A DNA stretch of 64,000 bases, from the NCBI RefSeq assembly GCF_003002955.1, contig NZ_PVTJ01000002.1, positions 434,001 to 498,000 on the forward strand, in the 5' to 3' direction. The notes under the pieces were generated by a model. It made no database searches. It saw only the letters and a program-made list of their open reading frames with translations, and had not been told where the DNA came from. The position numbers and the translations under genes were made by a program. Source of the stretch: Glycomyces artemisiae (lineage in GTDB: Bacteria; Actinomycetota; Actinomycetes; Mycobacteriales; Micromonosporaceae). Below are positions 59,397 through 64,000 of this stretch, one piece after another (the stretch's first letter is position 1; each line of letters begins with the position of its first letter).

Positions 59397-59765
59397 GTGA
59401 TCGACTGGCTCTACCTCGCCGCCCAGGCCGCCGCGCTGGCGATGAGCGCCTGGTTCTTCGTGGACACGGCGCGCTCGCAGCGGGTGGGCCGCCGCCACTT
59501 CGCGGGCGTCGGCGTCCTCGAAGTCTTCGTGCTCGCGCAGCTGGTCGCGGGCATCGCGATCGTCCCCGGCGAGCCGGGCGGCGGCGCGGGGCTGTTCTTC
59601 TCGTACCTGGTCACGGCCCTGCTCGTGCCGGTCGCCGCGTGCTTCTGGGGGTCGATCGACCGCAGCCGCTGGGGGATCGGGACGGTGGCCGCGTCGGGGC
59701 TCATCGTCGCGGCGCTGCTGCTGCGCGTCCACCAGATCTGGGAGTTCCAGATCCATGTCGGCTGA
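59397..59765 (+). CDS. Four-TM membrane protein
   Basis: A 122-residue protein from GTG 59397 with four hydrophobic segments (LYLAAQAAALAMSAWFF, GVGVLEVFVLAQLVAGIAIV, LFFSYLVTALLVPVAACFWG, GTVAASGLIVAALLLRV) and a typical RSQRVGRRHF cytoplasmic loop. Unnamed small membrane proteins like this are common in actinobacteria in pairs; the next gene overlaps by 11 bases and is of the same kind. Confidence 0.7.
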   Translation: MIDWLYLAAQAAALAMSAWFFVDTARSQRVGRRHFAGVGVLEVFVLAQLVAGIAIVPGEPGGGAGLFFSYLVTALLVPVAACFWGSIDRSRWGIGTVAASGLIVAALLLRVHQIWEFQIHVG

Positions 59766-60159
59766 ACCGGAGGCGCGGCGCCGCCTCGCCGACGGCTTCG
59801 GCCGCTTGATCGTGCTCGTGTACATCGTGTTCGCGGTCTCCGCGGGGGCCCGCGCGGGCTACCAGGTCGCGACGAAGTTCTCGCACGCGCCGCTCAGCTT
59901 CACGCTCAGCGCCGTCGCCGCCGCGATCTACCTGGTCGCGGCGGTCGCGATCATCCGCGGCGCGGCCCGCACCGCCCTCGCGGCGGTCGGCGTCGAGCTC
60001 GTCGGCGTGGTCGCGGTGGGCGCGTTGAGCTTCGCGGACCCGGACTGGTTCCCCGAGCCGTCCGTGTGGTCCCACTTCGGGTCCGGGTACGGGTACGTGC
60101 CGCTGGTCCTGCCGGTCGCGGGCCTGCTATACCTGCTCAAGCGCCGCAGGGAAGGCTAG
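59755..60159 (+). CDS. Four-TM membrane protein
   Basis: A 134-residue protein: LIVLVYIVFAVSAGARAGYQVAT, SFTLSAVAAAIYLVAAVAII, ALAAVGVELVGVVAVGALSF and YVPLVLPVAGLLYLLKRRR. DPDWFPEPSVWSHFGSGYGYVP lies before the last TM. Overlaps the previous gene, so the two probably work together in the membrane. Function unknown. Confidence 0.7.
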   Translation: MSAEPEARRRLADGFGRLIVLVYIVFAVSAGARAGYQVATKFSHAPLSFTLSAVAAAIYLVAAVAIIRGAARTALAAVGVELVGVVAVGALSFADPDWFPEPSVWSHFGSGYGYVPLVLPVAGLLYLLKRRREG

Positions 60160-60737
60160 CGCTCGACGGCGTCGGCCGCGGCTGCGAGGAACGTGAGCAG
60201 CGCCGCGTCCTCCTCGGGCTTGACGTGTCCGCGGCGCCAGCCGGCGACCCAGGTCGACCTGACCATCCACGGCCGACCGAGCGGATCGGGCAGCGAGGCG
60301 AGGACGGCGCTGGCGGCGGCCGGGTCGGAGGCGACGACGGTCCGCTTCGCACCGGCCGGAACCGGGACGGCGAGGCAGCGCGCGTCGGGGTCGAACCACT
60401 GCTTCGTGAACCGCTCCGTGCCGGGGTCGGCGACGAGCAGGTCCGGGGCGGGGCGCCGCAGCGCCACGGCGGCGAACCGGTACGCCACGTGCTTCCTGCC
60501 GTCCCAGACCCCCGGGTTGGTGAACACCGCGACGCGCCGCCCGCTCCGGTCCCCGGCGGCCGTGTCGGCCGCAGGCCGGTTGAAGCGGACACCGAGCGCG
60601 TCGAGCTCGTCGAGCCCCGCATCGTCCCCGGCCCGCAGGCCGTGCGCGGCGGCGAACCGGGCCGCGCGGCGGCGCCGGGCCGCCCCCGTGGCCGCGCCGA
60701 ACACGGTCTCCAGGAAGAACTGCGCGATCGCCTCCAC
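60156..60737 (-). CDS. Hypothetical protein (193 aa)
   Basis: A soluble 193-residue protein from ATG 60737. Helical start (IAQFFLETVFGAATGAARRRRAARFAAAHGL), then alpha/beta sections GRRVAVFTNPGVWDGRKHVAYRFAAVALRRPAPDLLVADPG and LAVPVPAGAKRTVVASDPAAASAVL. Family unknown, though the layout suggests a small enzyme or surface-binding domain. Its stop overlaps that of the gene at 59755 by 4 bases (convergent). Confidence 0.6.
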   Translation of the reverse strand: MEAIAQFFLETVFGAATGAARRRRAARFAAAHGLRAGDDAGLDELDALGVRFNRPAADTAAGDRSGRRVAVFTNPGVWDGRKHVAYRFAAVALRRPAPDLLVADPGTERFTKQWFDPDARCLAVPVPAGAKRTVVASDPAAASAVLASLPDPLGRPWMVRSTWVAGWRRGHVKPEEDAALLTFLAAAADAVER

Positions 60738-60752
60738 GGCATCCGCCTCCGG

Positions 60753-60878
60753 TCACATCTGGTTGTAGAGCGTCTCGAACGAGGCCGCCGCCATCTCGTC
60801 GGCGCTGCAAATCGAGTCGCCGCTCCCGGAGAGCCGGTCGAGCTCCGCGGCGAGCGCGTCGAGCTCGTCGAGCCGCAC
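60753..60878 (-). CDS. Very small hypothetical protein (41 aa)
   Basis: A frame from GTG 60878 to TGA 60753: RLDELDALAAELDRLSGSGDSI, then CSADEMAAASFETLYNQM. An amphipathic Leu-rich helix suits a small partner of the helical proteins here. It lies between two minus-strand genes, 40 bases after the gene at 60919 ends. No ribosome site is clear; low certainty. Confidence 0.35.
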   Translation of the reverse strand: MRLDELDALAAELDRLSGSGDSICSADEMAAASFETLYNQM

Positions 60879-60918
60879 GGTGAGGCATTCGGGTCACTCG
60901 ACTATAGGAAGCCCCTGC

Positions 60919-61545
60919 TCAGGAGAAGAACCCGAAGCACGCGACCAGCAGGGTCGAGCCGCACAGGACGAGCCCGAGGCGGAAGTTCCGCTCCAGCTTC
61001 GCCTCCTCGTCGCCGATGCGGGGCCGGGCGGCGACGCCGATCGTGAGCCAGCCCGCGCAGAACGCCGCGAGCGGCGCGGCGACGAGGATCGCGCCGAGGA
61101 CGACCGCGCCGGTGAGGTCGTCGGCGCGAACGGTGCGCAGGACGACGAGCTGCACGAGGACGCAGACGAGCGCGAACGCCCCGTAGATGAGGCCGTTGCG
61201 CTCGTCGGCCCGCCACCGGGGGAGCCAGGGCGGGCGGTGGGCGAGGAAGCGGGCCTCTTCGAGTTCCGTTGCGGCGGTGTGGAGGTCGGTCTCGGCGGCG
61301 GCGAGCTCGGCGTGCGGGTCGCCGAGCGGCGCGGGTGCGGCGGTGCGCTGCGGGGGAGCGGTGCGGGCGGTCCGCGCGAGCTCGTCGACGGAGGTGCGGG
61401 TCGCGGCCGCCTGCTCGGCGATCCGCTGCGTGCGCTGCCCGAGGGTCTCGGCCACGGTGGCCGTGGCGGCGGCGGCCTCGTCGGCGCTGCGCCTTGCTTC
61501 GTCGAGGCGCCGGACCTGGGCGAGGTAGTCGTCGAAGGCGCTCAT
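60919..61545 (-). CDS. Coiled-coil protein with two TM segments
   Basis: A 208-residue protein from ATG 61545, overlapping the FtsK-type gene by 4 bases. The first 110 residues form an Ala/Glu/Arg-rich coiled coil (YLAQVRRLDEARRSADEAAAATATVAETLGQRTQRIAEQ). Two or three TM segments follow (LIYGAFALVCVLVQLVVLR, VVLGAILVAAPLAAFCAGWLTIG, LGLVLCGSTLLVACFGFF). Translational coupling to the ATPase suggests a membrane partner of that motor. Confidence 0.7.
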   Translation of the reverse strand: MSAFDDYLAQVRRLDEARRSADEAAAATATVAETLGQRTQRIAEQAAATRTSVDELARTARTAPPQRTAAPAPLGDPHAELAAAETDLHTAATELEEARFLAHRPPWLPRWRADERNGLIYGAFALVCVLVQLVVLRTVRADDLTGAVVLGAILVAAPLAAFCAGWLTIGVAARPRIGDEEAKLERNFRLGLVLCGSTLLVACFGFFS

Positions 61546-63965
61546 TGGCGGGTCCTCTCGATCGCGGTGCCCTCGCCGCTGCGCTGCGGGCCGGGCGCGT
61601 GCCCTTCGGGGCGGGAGAACGGGACGACGAGGCGCCCGCCCGCGGTGTCGGCGTGCCGGTCGACCAGGAGCGCGCGGCCGGGCCGGGGGCTCCAGTGCTG
61701 GAACTGGGTGCCGAAGTGGCCCATGATCTCGCCGCCGGGGAGGTTGAGGACGAGCGCGCAGGCGACGTCCTCGCGCCCGGCGGTCCCGCCGATGTCGTCG
61801 GTGAAGCGGCGGAAGTTCCGCCACCAGCCGAGGAGGTGGACGCCGCGGGCGGGCCCGGTCCGCAGCAGGTCGCGGAGTGCCTTCTGGCCCTTGGAGTCGA
61901 GGGCGGCGGCGTCGAGGCCCCACGCGGCGATGAGCGTGTCGTCGGGGACCTCGCCGAGCTTGGCCGCGAACTCCGAATCCGATATCCTATAGGATATAGG
62001 ATGCATGATCGCGGCGCCGGTGAAGTCGACGCCCCACACGGTCGACCCTGATCCGGCGAGCGATTCGACCGCGGCCTCAAGGGCTTCGCCGCCGACCGGG
62101 TCGGAGCCGAGGACGGCGAGGTGGCGGCCGGGTCTGCGGTCGAGGTCCACTCCCGCGGCGGCGAGGTGCAGGGACACTTCGCGGCCGAGGAGCGCACGTC
62201 CCGGTTTTCGTTCCCCGGGAAGGGCGTCGGCGAGGTGGACGGGCCGGTAGCCGTAGAAGACCCGCGGCGCGCCGACCCCGGCGTGGGCCCGGCCGAGCTG
62301 CTCGCGCAGGCGGTGCATGGCCTCGGGGTCGGTGTCGGGGAAGCGCGCCACCCGGTCGGCCCCGGCGGTGCCGCCCTCCCGGTTGACGACGACCTGCCCG
62401 AGCGAGATCCGCGCGGCCGCATCGTTGTTCGGCTCCAGGACGGTGCGCGCGCCGGGCAGGGCGATGCGCATCGGGAACTGCCCGAAGATCGAGTCCTTCT
62501 TCGCCCACAGGGCCTCGATGCCGGAGATCGTCTGCGAGGCGAGCACCAGGTGGACGCCGTACGAGCGGCCCTTGCGGGCCAGGTTCTCCAGCAGCGCGAC
62601 CGCTTCGGAGGCGACCCGGTCGTTCCCGGCGAGGAGCACCTGGAACTCGTCGGCGACGCACACGATCCGCGGGTACGCCTCGTGCTGGCGCAGGCCCGCG
62701 AAGGACGCGACCCCGTAGCGCTTCATGACGTTCGAGCGGCGCGTCATCTCCTCGTTGAGCGTCTTGAGGACCGCGAGCCCGTACTCGCGGTCGGACTCGA
62801 CGCCGACGGCGCGCGCGTGCGGGATGAAGGACGGGTCGCGCTCGGTGGGGATGAACTCCGTGAACGACACGCCCTCTTTGAAGTCGAGGAGGAACAGCGC
62901 CAGATCCGAAGGCGCGTACCGGGACGCGAGGCCGTAGAGGACGTCGAGGAGGAGCACGGTCTTGCCGCCGCCGGTGCGCCCGCCGACGAGCCAGTGCGGG
63001 GTCGCGTCGTCGAACCGCAGCCGCACCTCCCCGGCCGCGTCGCGTCCGATGAGGACTTCCAGGCCCTTCGCGGGGTCCCCGGCCTCGGGGGCCGCGGGCA
63101 GCAGGTCGGCGAACGAGAGCGTCGCGGCGGCCTTGTGCCGCTCCGCGAGCCGCGCCGCCTCGCCGGCCACGAAGGACGGATCGGGGGCGTCGGGCCAGGC
63201 GACGGGCGCCGCGAGCCGCTCGCCGCGCCCGAACGGCGCCGCGGGCGGGTTCGTGACCTCCACGTGGTCGCCGACCGCGTGCATGACGGCGGCCTGCGGG
63301 AGGGACGGCAGGCCGCAGCCGAGGACGGTGACGCCGTGCGCGAGGCCGGAGCGCGCGAGCGCGTCGATCCGCTCCACGAGCGTCTTCGGCGCGTCCCCGA
63401 GCGAGGCCACGACCAGGAGCATCCGGTCGGCGCGGCGGCCCGCGATGTGCTCGGCCACTTGGGTTTCGGCGAGGGCGACCGCGTCGGCGGCGGCCCGGGA
63501 GTCGGTGGCGACGGCCTCGATGACCCCGGCGTCGGCGAGGGGCCGCAGCGGCGCGAAGGAGGCGCCGAGGGTCGCGGTGTCGATCCCGACGACGCGCAGC
63601 CCGCCCGCGTCGCGGGTCGCGACGGCGTGGAGGACCGCGGTGCGCACCAGGGCCGCGACGCCCTCGACGCGCGCGTCCACGGACGTGGCGAGGTGTCCGC
63701 GGGACCCGAACGGCACCACCAGCGGCAGCGTGCGGCCCTCGTGCAGGACGATGCGGCCCGCGTGCAGCAGTTCGGGATCGGTGCGCAGCTGCTGCGCCGA
63801 AGCCGCGGCCGCGTCGGATATCTGACGTTCGGCGGCGAGGAGCGCCGGGTCCACAGGGGTCTGGAATGCGGCGTCGCCGAGGCGCTGCGCCGCGAGCGAG
63901 GCGCGGGCGGCCGCCGCGTCGCAGGCCGCCGCCGCGTTCACCAGCGCAGTCTGGAAACCGGGCAC
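61542..63965 (-). CDS. FtsK/SpoIIIE-type ATPase
   Basis: An 807-residue protein from GTG 63965 (GGGGAGG upstream). After an N-terminal helical region and an alpha/beta domain comes the FtsK/SpoIIIE motor: Walker A VGGRTGGGKTVLLLDVLYGLA (Lys near 332), Walker B YPRIVCVADEFQVLL (near 437), and HLVLASQTISG. The C-terminal 200 residues may be a second, inactive ATPase-like domain (GRHLAVLGSDPVGGEALEAAVES). No TM segment, unlike EccC. It could be a soluble motor for DNA or for the WXG proteins of this window. Confidence 0.85.
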   Translation of the reverse strand: MPGFQTALVNAAAACDAAAARASLAAQRLGDAAFQTPVDPALLAAERQISDAAAASAQQLRTDPELLHAGRIVLHEGRTLPLVVPFGSRGHLATSVDARVEGVAALVRTAVLHAVATRDAGGLRVVGIDTATLGASFAPLRPLADAGVIEAVATDSRAAADAVALAETQVAEHIAGRRADRMLLVVASLGDAPKTLVERIDALARSGLAHGVTVLGCGLPSLPQAAVMHAVGDHVEVTNPPAAPFGRGERLAAPVAWPDAPDPSFVAGEAARLAERHKAAATLSFADLLPAAPEAGDPAKGLEVLIGRDAAGEVRLRFDDATPHWLVGGRTGGGKTVLLLDVLYGLASRYAPSDLALFLLDFKEGVSFTEFIPTERDPSFIPHARAVGVESDREYGLAVLKTLNEEMTRRSNVMKRYGVASFAGLRQHEAYPRIVCVADEFQVLLAGNDRVASEAVALLENLARKGRSYGVHLVLASQTISGIEALWAKKDSIFGQFPMRIALPGARTVLEPNNDAAARISLGQVVVNREGGTAGADRVARFPDTDPEAMHRLREQLGRAHAGVGAPRVFYGYRPVHLADALPGERKPGRALLGREVSLHLAAAGVDLDRRPGRHLAVLGSDPVGGEALEAAVESLAGSGSTVWGVDFTGAAIMHPISYRISDSEFAAKLGEVPDDTLIAAWGLDAAALDSKGQKALRDLLRTGPARGVHLLGWWRNFRRFTDDIGGTAGREDVACALVLNLPGGEIMGHFGTQFQHWSPRPGRALLVDRHADTAGGRLVVPFSRPEGHAPGPQRSGEGTAIERTRQ
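61982..61997. repeat. Perfect 16-bp AT-rich palindrome inside the ATPase gene
   Basis: ATATCCTATAGGATAT reads the same on both strands, followed by a further AGGAT half (61998-62003). It lies in an AT-rich patch of about 30 bases in an otherwise GC-rich gene and encodes PISYRISD. It may be a protein-binding site. Confidence 0.6.
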
Positions 63966-64000
63966 CTGGCCTCCCCTTCAAGCGGGTTCGGGGCCGCGCC

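Noticed and set aside
1-64000. CRISPR arrays, insertion sequences or rRNA genes
   Set aside because: No regularly spaced 20-40 bp direct repeats, no transposase-like protein and no rRNA-like stretch was seen.

Overview
The window is high-GC DNA (strong G/C at third codon positions, many GTG/TTG starts) from an actinobacterium. A GlnR-type orphan regulator, a thiosulfate sulfurtransferase + DUF1416 pair behind a Cys-containing leader peptide, an ECF41 sigma factor, DUF1707/DUF805 proteins, YbaB/EbfC proteins and many WXG100/EspC-like secretion proteins all point that way. A Glycomyces/Stackebrandtia-like lineage is my guess; I could not search.

Layout. 1-3.5 kb: a YbaB/EspC-like pair, then a toxin module split into a WXG100-like delivery protein, a basic HNH-like toxin and an immunity-like protein, then a DUF805 protein. 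3.5-7.7 kb: a DUF1707 protein, an orphan NuoD, a membrane-anchored protein, and an ECF41 sigma factor with its carboxymuconolactone decarboxylase partner. 7.7-12.3 kb: DUF1416, sulfurtransferase, leader peptide, LmeA-like lipid-binding protein, membrane protein and glnR. 12.6-18 kb: the first small/large WXG pair (large protein ending DPYA) and a secreted subtilase. 18-27.9 kb: assorted single genes, then an unrecognised 244-aa gene followed by RNA-gene fragments that read as tRNA 3' halves placed before their own 5' halves.

27.9-39 kb: a 784-aa two-TM protein of unknown role and a type IV secretion-like operon (VirB2-like, PrgI/VirB3-like, VirB4, VirB6-like, VirB8/TcpC-like, lytic transglycosylase/M23). 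The repeat-coding 5' part of virB4 carries five perfect TTATCCACA DnaA boxes. 39-54.9 kb: a dense type VII-like substrate region with a YbaB-like/EspC-like/WxG module, two more DPYA-tailed cassettes, a lipoprotein, a split and a fused copy of one secretion-protein type, and two more YbaB proteins. 54.9-60.9 kb: an oxidoreductase, the molybdenum-cofactor genes moaC-mog-moeA-moaE and small membrane proteins. 60.9-64 kb: an FtsK/SpoIIIE-type ATPase operon that may power the secretion system.

How the genes may work together (inference): small EspC/WXG partners, YbaB (EspL-like) proteins and large WxG-x-D-x-D-A-[FR] proteins recur as modules, as expected of substrates plus chaperones of an ESX-like pathway. 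No EccB/C/D/E or mycosin genes are in the window. The two least-explained systems are the permuted tRNA-like elements beside the 244-aa gene and the triplicated DPYA cassettes.
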